Below are positions 26,172 through 36,052 of a stretch of 61,618 nt of DNA, piece after piece (position 1 is the first letter of the stretch; each line of letters starts with the position of its first letter). The stretch spans positions 1 through 61,618 of the forward strand of contig JAFUGL010000108.1 of assembly GCA_017469405.1 (NCBI GenBank). Reading direction: 5' to 3'. The DNA is from Lachnospiraceae bacterium (GTDB taxonomy: Bacteria > Bacillota > Clostridia > Lachnospirales > Lachnospiraceae). Under the pieces are notes generated by a model, which was given only the letters and a program-made list of their open reading frames with translations, did not search any database and was not told the origin of the DNA. Both the position numbers and the translations under genes were made by a program.

Positions 26172-26209
26172 AGTGCTGATAAATAATAATTGATTTTATC
26201 AGCACTTTA
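26172..26209 (+). terminator. Probable terminator after the FtsX operon
   Basis: A 12-bp perfect stem (agtgctgataaa 26172-26183 with tttatcagcact 26195-26206) is followed by only a short T-run (ttt). It separates the ABC operon from purA. Confidence 0.6.
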
Positions 26210-26281
26210 ATGTATTATATTATATTGGTTGTCATATATTTTTATTATTTGACAAACAATTATATGTGGAGGTAGCACAAT

Positions 26282-27562
26282 ATGGTTCAAGCAGTAGTCG
26301 GAGCTAATTGGGGCGACGAAGGAAAAGGTAAGATAACTGATATGCTGGCTGAAAATGCTGATATAATCGTCAGATTTCAGGGTGGTGCAAATGCAGGTCA
26401 TACAATTGTAAATAATTACGGTAAATTTGCACTTCATACATTGCCATCAGGCGTTTTTTATGATCACACAACAAGTATAATAGGAAATGGTGTCGCACTT
26501 AATATTCCTGTTTTGTTTAAAGAGATAAAGTCTATAACAGATAAAAATGTACCTATGCCTAAGATACTTGTATCAGACAGGGCACAGATGGTTATGCCTT
26601 ATCATATTTTATTTGATCAGTATGAGGAGGAGAGACTTGCAGGTAAGTCCTTTGGTTCTACCAAGTCGGGAATAGCTCCATTTTATTCGGATAAATATGC
26701 AAAGGTTGGTTTTCAGGTAAGTGAGCTTTTTGACGAGGCTGCACTTCGTGAAAAGATTGAAAGAGTTATAGTTCAGAAAAATATTTTACTTGAACATCTT
26801 TATCATAAACCGCTTATTGATGCGGATGAGACATTTAATACTCTTATGGAATATAAGAAGATGGTTGAGCCTTATGTATGTGATGTATCCGCATTTTTAT
26901 GGGATGCAATTAAGGAGGGTAAGAATATTCTTCTTGAAGGTCAGCTTGGCTCCTTGAAGGATCCTGACCATGGTATCTATCCTATGGTTACTTCTTCATC
27001 AACGCTTGCTGCATATGGCGCAATCGGAGCAGGTATTCCACCATACGAGATTAAGAAGATTGTAACTGTTGTAAAGGCTTATTCAAGTGCAGTCGGAGCA
27101 GGTGCATTTGTAAGTGAGATTTTCGGTGATGAGGCAGATGAATTAAGAAGACGCGGCGGAGACGGCGGAGAGTTCGGTGCAACCACAGGCCGCCCAAGAC
27201 GTATGGGATGGTTTGACTGTGTAGCAACCAAGTACGGATGTCGTATCCAGGGTACTACAGATGTTGCATTTACCGTTTTGGATGTGCTTGGTTATCTGGA
27301 TGAGATTCCTGTATGTGTAGGTTATGAAATTGATGGTGAGGTAACAACTGATTTCCCAACCACTACAAAGCTTGAAAAAGCTAAGCCGGTATTAAAAACT
27401 TTACCGGGCTGGAAGGAAGATATAAGAGGTATCAAGGAATACGACAAGCTTCCGCAAAATTGCCGCAAGTACATAGAATTCATAGAAGAACAAATCGGCT
27501 TCCCAATTACCATGGTATCCAACGGACCAAAGCGTGAGGATATCATAATACGTAATAAGTAG
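26282..27562 (+). CDS. purA: Adenylosuccinate synthetase
   Basis: 426 aa, family length, RBS ggagg. The N-terminal VGANWGDEGKGKITDMLAE holds the GTP loop and catalytic Asp; QGGANAGHTIV holds the catalytic His; SVGAGAFVSEI-type region and TTGRPRRMGWFDCVATKYG match the family's Arg/GTP-binding C-terminal half. It makes adenylosuccinate from IMP, Asp and GTP, the first committed step to AMP. Monocistronic: preceded by a terminator and followed by a nested hairpin. The start ATGGTTCAAGCA is the only fit for the N-terminal strand. Confidence 0.97.
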   Translation: MVQAVVGANWGDEGKGKITDMLAENADIIVRFQGGANAGHTIVNNYGKFALHTLPSGVFYDHTTSIIGNGVALNIPVLFKEIKSITDKNVPMPKILVSDRAQMVMPYHILFDQYEEERLAGKSFGSTKSGIAPFYSDKYAKVGFQVSELFDEAALREKIERVIVQKNILLEHLYHKPLIDADETFNTLMEYKKMVEPYVCDVSAFLWDAIKEGKNILLEGQLGSLKDPDHGIYPMVTSSSTLAAYGAIGAGIPPYEIKKIVTVVKAYSSAVGAGAFVSEIFGDEADELRRRGGDGGEFGATTGRPRRMGWFDCVATKYGCRIQGTTDVAFTVLDVLGYLDEIPVCVGYEIDGEVTTDFPTTTKLEKAKPVLKTLPGWKEDIRGIKEYDKLPQNCRKYIEFIEEQIGFPITMVSNGPKREDIIIRNK

Positions 27563-27571
27563 GGAATTATT

Positions 27572-27692
27572 CGGTTATATAGGATGGTATAGAAATGAGA
27601 GACGCTGAAATAGCTACACGCAAAGCTAGCTGGCGCTAATGCTTTGCTTAGTACCTTTTCAACGTCTCTCATTTTATACCCCTATATAACCG
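27572..27692 (+). repeat. Nested-hairpin element, copy 3 (core inverted)
   Basis: The foot cggttatatag (27572-27582) pairs with ctatataaccg (27682-27692). The middle stem is 27586-27604 with 27663-27680 (one bulge). The inner stem gcaaagc/gctttgc (27620-27626, 27641-27647) has a 14-nt loop. The flank acatgcttcgcatg follows on the right, as in copy 2, but the core reads in the opposite direction relative to copy 2. It lies between convergent purA and a small HTH gene. Confidence 0.75.
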
Positions 27693-27823
27693 ACATGCTT
27701 CGCATGGTATTTATTACATAAGATTATTTATATTATTTATATTATTACGTTTATGATTGCCTCAAGGGCTGCGCGTGGTACAACATTACACATAAACGAT
27801 TATATATTTTACGATTATGATTT

Positions 27824-27855
27824 CCCTGTAATGTGAGAGGGGATGGATTACAGGG
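27824..27855. terminator. Hairpin at the 3' end of the small HTH gene
   Basis: ccctgtaat (27824-27832) pairs with attacaggg (27847-27855), a 9-bp perfect stem overlapping the stop codon of the minus-strand HTH gene. There is no good T-run on either strand, so its role as a terminator is doubtful. A weaker gtttatg/cataaac pair lies just to the left. Confidence 0.35.
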
Positions 27856-28066
27856 TTTGGTCGCTGTCGCTTGGGACATATCGGGCAATGTCTTGGATTT
27901 CACAAGATAAGATACGACACAAATCGTTTAGTGTTGTTGTGTTTAGGGGCATATTTTTTCTAAGTTTTTGAATTGTTGCACTTGATATTTTATACTTTGA
28001 AATAAGTGTATAGGTTGACTCGCCGGAGTTTTCCAATGTTTTCCAAAAAGGATCATAATTTATCAT
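27848..28066 (-). CDS. Small XRE-family HTH protein
   Basis: 72 aa. Nearly the whole chain is one Cro/C1-type HTH: FWKTLENSGESTYTLISKYK, then SSATIQKLRKNMPLNTTTLN as the recognition region, then DLCRILSCEIQDIARYVPSD. It resembles the YozG/HTH_26 group of small regulators, which are often constitutive or toxin-linked. No toxin or partner gene is adjacent. Only a weak RBS precedes the ATG. Targets unknown. Confidence 0.75.
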   Translation of the reverse strand: MINYDPFWKTLENSGESTYTLISKYKISSATIQKLRKNMPLNTTTLNDLCRILSCEIQDIARYVPSDSDQTL

Positions 28067-28260
28067 ATCTAATTACCATTGTTTTATAATATGTTTGTGA
28101 TAATGCAATAAACATTTTATCATTTTTATATTGGTTTAAGTTTACATGATAATTATAATGTGTAGTTAAGAACTTGACTATAGTTGCGAAAATGACTATA
28201 TAAATTATTTCAAAATATATTGATTTTATTTAATCAAACCACATCTGCATTTTAATTGTG

Positions 28261-29061
28261 TCATACGCTTCGTATTGAGATTTCACCGGAATTAAGCAAG
28301 GAGAGTTTTCCCGAGGAATCACGACAGATGAGAGAACCATCCGGTGCGATGCCCATGCAGTGGTATATTGGAAGATTGAATTCTTGCAGCTTATATGTGT
28401 TATCGAGTCTGCTTGTAAGCTCGTAAGGTATAACATATATGTCACTATCGTAGCTTATGAGTTTACTGTTATAGTCATTTATTATACTTTTTAAATCCTT
28501 TTCCGTAAGGAAAGAATAATATAGGACATTAAACTCTTTCAAGATATTTTCAATTAATATTTCACGCACATATTCTTTACCGCTTTCAAGGTAAAGAGAT
28601 GTTGCGATATCAGATAAACTTTCATTAAAGGCTTTGTTATTTACATTTATTCCTATTCCGATTATTATAAAGTCTTCACATTTTTCTGTTAGTATGCCTG
28701 TGATTTTTTTACCATTTATCAGAAGGTCGTTTGGCCATTTGATATTAGTGTCAATCTGATAGTATTTTTTTAGGGCACGGGATATAGCTAGTGCACTGAG
28801 GAGAGTAATCATTGATACATGGTTTTCATCAATATCGGGCTTTAATAACAGGCTCATATATATTCCTTCACCTGATGGAGAAGAAAAGCTTCTGCCGATT
28901 CGACCTCTTCCGGCAGTTTGACAATCTGATATAACGAGCGTTCCGTCCACGCAGCCTTTTTTTCCGAAATCTTTTGCACGATTATTTGTGGAGTCTGTTT
29001 CGTCATATACAATTACATTGTTTATAATTGGTATTTTATAAATTGAACTTGTAAATGTCAT
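28261..29061 (-). CDS. birA: Biotin--[acetyl-CoA-carboxylase] ligase without HTH domain
   Basis: 266 aa, group I BirA. The N-terminal catalytic domain has DETDSTNNRAKDFG, the biotinyl-AMP loop AGRGRIGRSFSSPSGEGIYMS (canonical GRGRxGR, split here), KWPNDLLINGKKITGILTE (canonical KWPND) and IGIGINVNNK; a short SH3-like C-terminal domain ends the chain. It attaches biotin to BCCP and other carriers. It starts two bases after the stop of the upstream membrane protein, so the two are co-transcribed. Compare the second BirA at 60449, which has the HTH but altered motifs. Confidence 0.92.
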   Translation of the reverse strand: MTFTSSIYKIPIINNVIVYDETDSTNNRAKDFGKKGCVDGTLVISDCQTAGRGRIGRSFSSPSGEGIYMSLLLKPDIDENHVSMITLLSALAISRALKKYYQIDTNIKWPNDLLINGKKITGILTEKCEDFIIIGIGINVNNKAFNESLSDIATSLYLESGKEYVREILIENILKEFNVLYYSFLTEKDLKSIINDYNSKLISYDSDIYVIPYELTSRLDNTYKLQEFNLPIYHCMGIAPDGSLICRDSSGKLSLLNSGEISIRSV

Positions 29062-29063
29062 TT

Positions 29064-29642
29064 TTAATCCTCTTTTATTTCAGTGTTTTTTGTGTCTTCG
29101 TCATTGTCTGATGTTTTTTCTGAAATGTCTTTGGCAACATCTTCGACAGCGTCATTTGTTCTGTCTTTTTTATCTTTTATATATATCACATCATCTTCAT
29201 CATGCTTGATTCTTTCATTTACAAAATCATAGACTTTTTCACAAAATTCGCGTTTATTGGTAAATGGAATGGTGTAGATATCTTTTTTTGCTTTGATATT
29301 TAAAATATAATAGATCAGTGATTCATCCGGTATGATCATCGTGATAAATTCGATATCATCAAATGTGTACATGGATTCGCCGTATCTGTGCTTTACCAGC
29401 ATACCTTCTTCTGAAAATTTGTAGGTTATATCATATGCCTGACGTCTAAAAGACATTATGAAAAGATATAGTCCATAAGAGCCAAGCATAACTGCAAATA
29501 CCATAGTAAGCATAGGATGCTTTGATAGGTTTTTAAAAAGTGTAAAGCATTGTAGTAATGCAATAATTGTAAAAATCAGTCCTAGTATTCTATATGAAAT
29601 TCTATTTGCTTTTCTTTTTTTAACATCATATGTAAAGGTCAT
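29064..29642 (-). CDS. Two-TM membrane protein with PH-like (YcxB-type) domain
   Basis: 192 aa. Two TM segments at residues about 17-37 and 44-64 are separated by a short loop. A beta-rich region follows (about 72-140, ITYKFSEEGMLVKHRYGESM, YTFDDIEFI, YTIPFTNKREFCEKVYDFVN) resembling bacterial PH / YcxB-like domains. The last 50 residues are a highly charged, probably disordered tail (Asp/Glu/Lys). RBS ggagg. Function unknown. It is in an operon with birA; nothing in the sequence links the two functionally. Confidence 0.7.
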   Translation of the reverse strand: MTFTYDVKKRKANRISYRILGLIFTIIALLQCFTLFKNLSKHPMLTMVFAVMLGSYGLYLFIMSFRRQAYDITYKFSEEGMLVKHRYGESMYTFDDIEFITMIIPDESLIYYILNIKAKKDIYTIPFTNKREFCEKVYDFVNERIKHDEDDVIYIKDKKDRTNDAVEDVAKDISEKTSDNDEDTKNTEIKED

Positions 29643-29804
29643 AGTATGCCTCCAAATTTTTGTGATTTATTTTGCTTTTGGTAAAAGCATAATTTTTATT
29701 GGCAATAAGTATATATTTTTATCTTCAAACATAATAAGAATATCGATTGATAATAAGTATATAGTTTATTTGTTTATTAATCAAGAAATTTATCAAGAAA
29801 TTAT

Positions 29805-29833
29805 TTGGAAAAATAACATATTTGTGCTACAAT
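29805..29833 (+). promoter_or_regulatory. Promoter for icd
   Basis: TTGGAA (29805-29810), a 17-bp spacer ending in TGC, and TACAAT (29828-29833): an extended -10 promoter 31 bp before the icd start. Upstream, the 12-mer aataagtatata is repeated directly at 29704-29715 and 29752-29763 in the divergent intergenic region, a possible operator pair. Confidence 0.65.
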
Positions 29834-29864
29834 AGGAAAAGATTTTTTAATGGAGGACAATAAG

Positions 29865-31073
29865 ATGGAAAAAATTAAGATGACAACTCCGTTAGTCGAA
29901 ATGGACGGAGATGAGATGACGAGAATATTATGGAAGATGATTAAGGATGAATTGCTTTATCCTTTTATAGATTTAAAGACTGAATATTATGATTTAGGTC
30001 TTGAGTATAGAAATGAAACTGATGATAAGGTTACCTTTGATTCTGCCTATGCAACTCAGAAATACGGAGTTGCCGTAAAATGTGCCACTATCACTCCAAA
30101 TGCTGCCCGTATGACAGAATATGATTTAAAGCAGATGTGGAAGAGTCCAAACGGTACGATAAGAGCTATTCTTGATGGTACTGTTTTCAGAACTCCTATC
30201 ATTGTTAAGGGTATCGAGCCTTGTGTTAAAAACTGGAAAAAGCCTATCACTATAGCAAGACATGCCTATGGTGATGTATATAAAGCATCTGAGATGAAGA
30301 TACCGGGAGCAGGTAAAGCGGAGCTTGTATTTACAGCAGAGGATGGTACCGAAACAAGAGAACTTATACATGAGTTTAAGAGCGAAGGAATTATACAGGG
30401 TATGCATAATATCAATAATTCTATCGAAAGCTTTGCAAGAAGCTGCTTTAACTATGCGCTTGATACAAAGCAGACACTCTGGTTTGCTACTAAGGATACC
30501 ATTTCAAAGAAATATGACCATACCTTTAAGGATATCTTCCAAGAGATATTTGATGCAGAGTATAAGGCTAAATTCGATGAGACAGGTATAGAATATTTCT
30601 ATACGCTTATCGATGATGCGGTTGCAAGAGTTATGAAGTCAGAGGGTGGATACATATGGGCATGTAAGAACTATGACGGTGATGTTATGAGTGATATGAT
30701 TTCATCCGCATTTGGTTCACTTGCGATGATGACTTCGGTACTTGTATCACCGGATGGAAAATATGAATATGAGGCTGCGCACGGAACTGTTCAAAGACAT
30801 TATTATAAGCATCTTAAGGGCGAAGAAACCTCAACAAATTCTGTAGCTACTATATATGCTTGGACAGGAGCTTTAAGAAAAAGAGGAGAACTTGATAACA
30901 TCCCTGAGCTTATGGCTTTTGCTGATAAGCTTGAGGAGGCAACCATCAAGACTATTGAGGGTGGAGAGATGACTAAGGATTTGGCACTTATAACTACTCT
31001 TAGTGATGTTAAAGTTTTAAACAGTGAGGAGTTTATCAAGGCTATCAGAAGAAATCTTGAAGAGATGTTATAA
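29865..31073 (+). CDS. icd: NADP-dependent isocitrate dehydrogenase (eukaryote-like type II)
   Basis: 402 aa from ATG 29865, with tggagg eight bases upstream (ATG 29850 would overlap it). Motifs: [20 protein letters not shown] near residue 6, [39 protein letters not shown] with the substrate-binding Ser/Asn/Arg, then [10 protein letters not shown] with metal-binding Asp, and [13 protein letters not shown] for the cofactor site. These are those of the homodimeric eukaryote-type NADP-IDH, not E. coli Icd. It makes 2-oxoglutarate and NADPH. With citrate synthase at 57324 it provides the oxidative glutamate branch. Confidence 0.95.
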   Translation: MEKIKMTTPLVEMDGDEMTRILWKMIKDELLYPFIDLKTEYYDLGLEYRNETDDKVTFDSAYATQKYGVAVKCATITPNAARMTEYDLKQMWKSPNGTIRAILDGTVFRTPIIVKGIEPCVKNWKKPITIARHAYGDVYKASEMKIPGAGKAELVFTAEDGTETRELIHEFKSEGIIQGMHNINNSIESFARSCFNYALDTKQTLWFATKDTISKKYDHTFKDIFQEIFDAEYKAKFDETGIEYFYTLIDDAVARVMKSEGGYIWACKNYDGDVMSDMISSAFGSLAMMTSVLVSPDGKYEYEAAHGTVQRHYYKHLKGEETSTNSVATIYAWTGALRKRGELDNIPELMAFADKLEEATIKTIEGGEMTKDLALITTLSDVKVLNSEEFIKAIRRNLEEML

Positions 31074-31113
31074 TTTTAGTCTTGATACATCGGTATTGAT
31101 AAATGATATTTTA

Positions 31114-31156
31114 GTAAGAGTGCACCTTAAAATCGGTACACTCTTACTTATTCTTT
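31114..31156 (+). terminator. Rho-independent terminator after icd
   Basis: A 9-bp stem (gtaagagtg 31114-31122 with cactcttac 31139-31147), extended by three inner pairs beyond a mismatch, then a T-rich tail (ttattcttt). It separates icd from the Hsp70 module that starts at 31173. Confidence 0.7.
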
Positions 31157-31172
31157 AACAGGGAGAATAATA

Positions 31173-33863
31173 ATGAATATATGGAGTGTTCTTGGTATTG
31201 AAGAAACCAGGGATAAGGAACTGCTTAAAACTGCATATAGAGAAAAGCTTAAGAGTGTAAATCCTGAAGACGACCAGCAAGGGTTTATGCGTCTTAGAGA
31301 GGCGTATGAGGAGGCTTTAAAGCTTGCCGATTATGATGATTTAGAAGATTCTTTGGATTTTGAAAGCAATGATGAGTTGCCGTTTCCCGTTAAGGATGAG
31401 CTAAAGGACATTTATTTTGAATTAGATGATTTGTATAAGGATTATCAAAGAAGGATAGATGAAGAAAACTGGATAGAGATTTTTAACAGGGATGAGTTCG
31501 TTTCGCTCGACAGTTCATCTGATGCTTTTGAAATGTTAATCAGATTTCTTATGATTAACTTCCTTCTTCCGCATAACATATGGAAGATAGTAGTAGATAC
31601 ATTTGATATTAAGAAAAGAAAAAGTGAATTAAGTGAAAAATACCCAAAGGATTTTTTGGATTTCGTAATTGATAATTCTGAAAATATTGATATATTTAAT
31701 TACTATCTTTTTGACTTTGATGTAGATAATGAAAAAGTTGATGAGTTTATTAAAAAATATCTTACCATGAACACCGCTATCAGAAGAAATGATTTAGATG
31801 AAGCAAAAGGGTTTATGGAAGAACTTGAAGACATGGATTTATACCATCCGTATATTGAACTTTCAAAGATAAGAATAAAGCTTCATGAAGAAGATGCATT
31901 AAATCATGATGATCTTTATGAAAAGGCTAAAGTTTTATATGATGAGTGTCCGGATGATTTTAATGTGACAAGTCTTTGTGGTGATTTGGCACTTATGAAA
32001 AAAAAGACTGAAGATGCAAAAATCTATTATGATGAATTAAAGGCCATGGAACCGGATAGTTTTGCGGTAAAGGTTAAGTTCGCTGATTTATCTTATTTTC
32101 AAGGCGACTATGAGGCATCAAGAGATGCTTATATGGAGCTTTTAAGGGAAAATAATTATGACAATAATATAAGAGCCGGTCTGCTTAGGGCAAATCTTTC
32201 TTTAATTGAAGAAAACAAAAAGAAACTTTTGGATGAACCGGATAATGCAGGGATTAAGATAGAACTTGCTTGGAGTTATTATCAAAGCTATAAGTTTGAA
32301 GATGCTGTAAATGTTTTGGAAGATTTTTTGCCGGATGCTGAAAAAAGCTTTGAGTATTATAATGTAAAAGGAAGAGCGTATCTTTGCCTGCTTGATTATA
32401 AGAATGCATTCAATTGTTTTTATAGATGGAAAGAAGCAATAGAATCATTGCCTAAAGATGTGGACGATGAGGATATCAGAAAAAAAAGAAAGAGACTTCC
32501 TTACGTTAACTTTTTGATAGGCGATTGTTATTTAAAGCTCAAAAAATATGATAAAGCTGAACTTTTAATTAACATGGCACTTAGTGTTCCGCATGATGAG
32601 ATAGTTCTTTCTTATGAAGCATTATGTGAACTTAAATATGAAACAGAACAATATGGTGAATGTATAAAAGCTTGTGAGAAACTCCTTGATTATGGAGAAA
32701 ACAATTACGTGGCATATAATTATATGGCTAAATCTTGTTTTAAGCTCAATTATATCAAGGAAGCTGTTGATGCTTGTGAAAATGCTATAAATGTATATCC
32801 TTACGCTGCGGATCCATATGCTCTTGAGGTAGATATTTTCCTTGAAATCGGACAAATAGATACAGCATATAAAATAATTGAAAGATATAAGCAGTTCGAT
32901 TTTGAAAGTGATCAGATAGAATTAAAGAGAGCACAGATATTAATTAAAGAAGATAAGATTGATATTGCATATAATGTACTGATTGATATATTTATAAATT
33001 CCAAAAAAAGAGAATCTGATCTGGAGTCCTTTGAGGAGGTTTATTCGCTTGTTGCACTTTGTTGTGAAAATTTGGGCAGGCCGAATCAGGCATTGAGATA
33101 CTTAAATAAACTGCTTGAAATAAATCCCAATCATAAAACGGCATATGGTCGAAAAGGACTTATACAAAAAGCAGGAAAGCAATATAAACAGGCTTTAATA
33201 AACTTTGATAAACAGATTCAAATTAATCCGCATCCATATTTTTATTACCAAAAAGCTACAGTTTACAGAAAGCTAAAGGAATACGATAAGGCAATAGAAT
33301 ATTATAGGAAAGCTGCCAAAGGTGAAAAGGATAATGCATATATATATAAAGAACTTGCATATTTGTATGAATATTTAAGACAATATGAAAATGTTATTCA
33401 TGCAGTTGATAAAGCATTATATACGGTAAGTGATAATTCTGTTTTGGCAGAGTTTTATATAATAAAAGGAAGAAATCTTCAGACGCTGCTTCGGTATGGT
33501 GAGGCAAAAGCTTTGTATGAGGAGTATAAGGAGAAAATCGGAATAGATTATGATTATATCTACGATTACTCTGTACTGCTTCAAAGGACTAATAAAATTG
33601 ATGAGGCAGTTAATCTTATAAAGGACAATCTTATATATATAAAAGAAGAGAAAGATGAAATAAGCCTCTTAAGACAGCTTTGCTCTATATATGGGGACGA
33701 AGGCTATATCAATCTTGCAAATGAAACATTTAGAATAATAATAAGCAAGTCACCCGATGATGTGGAAGCGTATAGTATAATGGGAGATAATTTCCGCGAA
33801 AATGGACTTTATAATGAGGCGATTGATTGTTATTTAAACGCAATTAGACTTGACTTTAACTGA
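31173..33863 (+). CDS. J-like domain protein with TPR array
   Basis: 896 aa, cytoplasmic, no TM. Residues about 3-50 form a J-domain-like helix pair (WSVLGIEETRDKELLKTAYR), but the catalytic HPD is replaced by NPEDD, followed by GFMRLREAYEEALKLA. This HPED/RPED-like variant is, from memory, the kind found beside HscC-type Hsp70s. From about residue 195 to the end the chain is a long run of TPR repeats, such as AYGRKGLIQKAGKQYKQALI and NGLYNEAIDCYLNAI. It is probably the substrate-loading co-chaperone of the Hsp70 at 34244. The frame stays open beyond its TGA into the next gene. RBS cagggag. Confidence 0.85.
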   Translation: MNIWSVLGIEETRDKELLKTAYREKLKSVNPEDDQQGFMRLREAYEEALKLADYDDLEDSLDFESNDELPFPVKDELKDIYFELDDLYKDYQRRIDEENWIEIFNRDEFVSLDSSSDAFEMLIRFLMINFLLPHNIWKIVVDTFDIKKRKSELSEKYPKDFLDFVIDNSENIDIFNYYLFDFDVDNEKVDEFIKKYLTMNTAIRRNDLDEAKGFMEELEDMDLYHPYIELSKIRIKLHEEDALNHDDLYEKAKVLYDECPDDFNVTSLCGDLALMKKKTEDAKIYYDELKAMEPDSFAVKVKFADLSYFQGDYEASRDAYMELLRENNYDNNIRAGLLRANLSLIEENKKKLLDEPDNAGIKIELAWSYYQSYKFEDAVNVLEDFLPDAEKSFEYYNVKGRAYLCLLDYKNAFNCFYRWKEAIESLPKDVDDEDIRKKRKRLPYVNFLIGDCYLKLKKYDKAELLINMALSVPHDEIVLSYEALCELKYETEQYGECIKACEKLLDYGENNYVAYNYMAKSCFKLNYIKEAVDACENAINVYPYAADPYALEVDIFLEIGQIDTAYKIIERYKQFDFESDQIELKRAQILIKEDKIDIAYNVLIDIFINSKKRESDLESFEEVYSLVALCCENLGRPNQALRYLNKLLEINPNHKTAYGRKGLIQKAGKQYKQALINFDKQIQINPHPYFYYQKATVYRKLKEYDKAIEYYRKAAKGEKDNAYIYKELAYLYEYLRQYENVIHAVDKALYTVSDNSVLAEFYIIKGRNLQTLLRYGEAKALYEEYKEKIGIDYDYIYDYSVLLQRTNKIDEAVNLIKDNLIYIKEEKDEISLLRQLCSIYGDEGYINLANETFRIIISKSPDDVEAYSIMGDNFRENGLYNEAIDCYLNAIRLDFN

Positions 33864-33896
33864 ACTAAAAATTATTATAGTAATTTAGTAGAATGT

Positions 33897-34247
33897 ATGA
33901 TTGGAAGAAAAAATGTTTCAAAGGCAAGTGTAAAAGAATATACGCAAAAGGCAATTGCAAAGGGGGCAGATGCCAAGACGGTAATTGATTATATCATGTT
34001 GGCAAGAATCTATAGGATTACAAAAAAATATAAGTTTGCTTTAAATGCTATAGAAACAGCGATAAAAAATGACAGATGCTATGGATGTTTTTATATGAAG
34101 TGTCATGATGCGTATTATGAGAAGGGGCGTATACTTGAGGCAATGAAAAAATATTCTGAAGCAAGAGCTTGTTACAGGGCGGCACTTAATTATATAGGAC
34201 ATTCGGTTTTATATGAAGAAAGCATAAAAAGGATTGAAGGTAAATGA
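33897..34247 (+). CDS. Small TPR protein of the Hsp70 module
   Basis: 116 aa. Two or three TPR-like helix pairs ([40 protein letters not shown]). It overlaps the Hsp70 start by 4 nt (ATGA) and is therefore coupled to it. It lies in the same frame as the preceding J-like gene, with only a TGA and 11 sense codons between them and no recognisable RBS before ATG 33897. It may thus be the severed C-terminus of one longer protein, or a separate adaptor. Function beyond protein-protein interaction cannot be stated. Confidence 0.65.
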   Translation: MIGRKNVSKASVKEYTQKAIAKGADAKTVIDYIMLARIYRITKKYKFALNAIETAIKNDRCYGCFYMKCHDAYYEKGRILEAMKKYSEARACYRAALNYIGHSVLYEESIKRIEGK

Positions 34248-35938
34248 TAGTAGGAATTGATTTAGGAACGACTAACAGTTTAATTGCATATTTTGAAGGT
34301 GAAGAAGCGAAGATAATTCCTAACCGACTTGGAGAAAATCTTACCCCTTCGGTTATCAGTATTGATAAAGACGGTACTGTTTATGTGGGAAAAACCGCTA
34401 AGGAAAGAAAGCTTACATATCCTGATCAGTCTGCTGATGTATTTAAAAGAAGCATGGGTACAAATAAGAAATTCAGACTCGGTGAGCGTGAGCTCAGCGC
34501 AGAGGAGTTATCAAGTCTTGTGCTTAAGTCACTTAAGGAGGATGCTGAAAGCTACCTTGGCTATGAGGTTAAGGAGGCTGTTATAAGTGTGCCTGCATAT
34601 TTTAATGATGCCCAGAGAAAGGCTACAAAAAGAGCAGGTGAGATGGCAGGCTTTGTGGTTGAACGTATAGTAAGTGAACCAACGGCAGCAGCTATAGCTT
34701 ACGGACTCAATAAGAAAAATGCTGATACAAAGTTTATCGTGTTTGACCTTGGTGGCGGTACTTTTGATGTTTCCATACTTGAACTTTATCAAAATATTAT
34801 GGAGGTAAGAGCGGTAGCCGGCGATAATTTCCTCGGTGGTGAGGATTTTACCGAAATTCTTGTACAGATGTTTTTCAGAGAGAAAAATATCGATCAGGGT
34901 GAGCTTGATATAAAGACACTTGCACATGTTAGAAAGCAGGCGGAAGCATGTAAGCTTGGTTTTACCGAAAGCAGAACCTCAACATTAAAATGTAAGATCA
35001 AAGATGAGGCATATGAATATGAGATAAATATAGATGATTATGAAAAGAATTGTCAGATTCTTTTAAATAAGATTAAAAAACCGATAGAAAGAAGCTTAAA
35101 GGATGCCAATATCAAGCTTAAGGATATTGATGAAGTTATTCTTGTCGGTGGAGCAACCAAACTGCCTATAGTAAGAAAATTTGTCGGCAGATTATTTGGA
35201 AGAATACCAAATACCAATATCAACCCTGATGAGGTAGTAGCAGTCGGAGCGGCAACCCAGGCTGCCATGAAGGAAAGAAATGAAGCTGTAAAGGAGATAA
35301 TTCTTACAGATGTATGTCCTTTTACGCTTGGAACAGAGGTTGTTGTATCAAGAGGCGGCGGAGTCAAGGAGGGAGGACATTATCTTCCTATAATCGAAAG
35401 AAATTCCGTTATACCTGTCAGCAGAACCGAAAGACTTTATACCGCAGATGATAATCAGGATATGATAAGGGTTAAGATACTTCAGGGAGAAAGCCGTTTT
35501 GCAAGAAATAATGTATATCTTGGAGATATAGAGCTTGTGGTACCGATTGGACCTGCCGGAAAAGAAGCAGTAGATGTCACCTATACATATGATGTCAATT
35601 CTATTCTGGAGGTTGAGGTTAAGGTTTTATCAACAAAGCTTTCCAAGAGGATAGTTATAAAAAATGATGATGTAGATATGACGGATGAAGAGATAGATGA
35701 AAGACTTGCTTCGCTTGCTGAACTAAAGATACATCCAAGAGAAAAGGAAGAAAATAAACTTCTTTTGCTCCGTGGTGACAGAATGTATGAGGAGGCTACC
35801 GGAGATATCCGTAACATCATCGAAAGACATCTGAATAATTTTGAACAAATCCTTGATAAGCAAAATCCTGCAGATATTGAAAGTGCAAGAGAAGAGCTTA
35901 AGGAGTTTTTGGATAGTATAGATGAGGATATTTTCTGA
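34244..35938 (+). CDS. hscC: HscC-like Hsp70 chaperone
   Basis: 564 aa, the length of HscC (Hsp62) rather than DnaK. The nucleotide-binding domain has [15 protein letters not shown] (phosphate 1), [50 protein letters not shown] (phosphate 2) and [14 protein letters not shown] (adenosine). The substrate domain starts near residue 355 ([11 protein letters not shown]) and the helical lid is short and truncated, with no EEVD-like tail. It is coupled to the TPR gene before it. Inferred job: a specialised ATP-driven chaperone served by the J-like/TPR protein instead of DnaJ. Followed by 310 bp containing the infC promoter and leader. Confidence 0.9.
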   Translation: MIVGIDLGTTNSLIAYFEGEEAKIIPNRLGENLTPSVISIDKDGTVYVGKTAKERKLTYPDQSADVFKRSMGTNKKFRLGERELSAEELSSLVLKSLKEDAESYLGYEVKEAVISVPAYFNDAQRKATKRAGEMAGFVVERIVSEPTAAAIAYGLNKKNADTKFIVFDLGGGTFDVSILELYQNIMEVRAVAGDNFLGGEDFTEILVQMFFREKNIDQGELDIKTLAHVRKQAEACKLGFTESRTSTLKCKIKDEAYEYEINIDDYEKNCQILLNKIKKPIERSLKDANIKLKDIDEVILVGGATKLPIVRKFVGRLFGRIPNTNINPDEVVAVGAATQAAMKERNEAVKEIILTDVCPFTLGTEVVVSRGGGVKEGGHYLPIIERNSVIPVSRTERLYTADDNQDMIRVKILQGESRFARNNVYLGDIELVVPIGPAGKEAVDVTYTYDVNSILEVEVKVLSTKLSKRIVIKNDDVDMTDEEIDERLASLAELKIHPREKEENKLLLLRGDRMYEEATGDIRNIIERHLNNFEQILDKQNPADIESAREELKEFLDSIDEDIF

Positions 35939-36052
35939 AAAGAATCTGAATTGTTCGAAATTGAAATTGTATTACATATATAATATTTGATTTATAAATG
36001 ATTGCGTAGGAAAACTGTAATTACAAAATGAGTAAAATTGGAAGTTTATATC

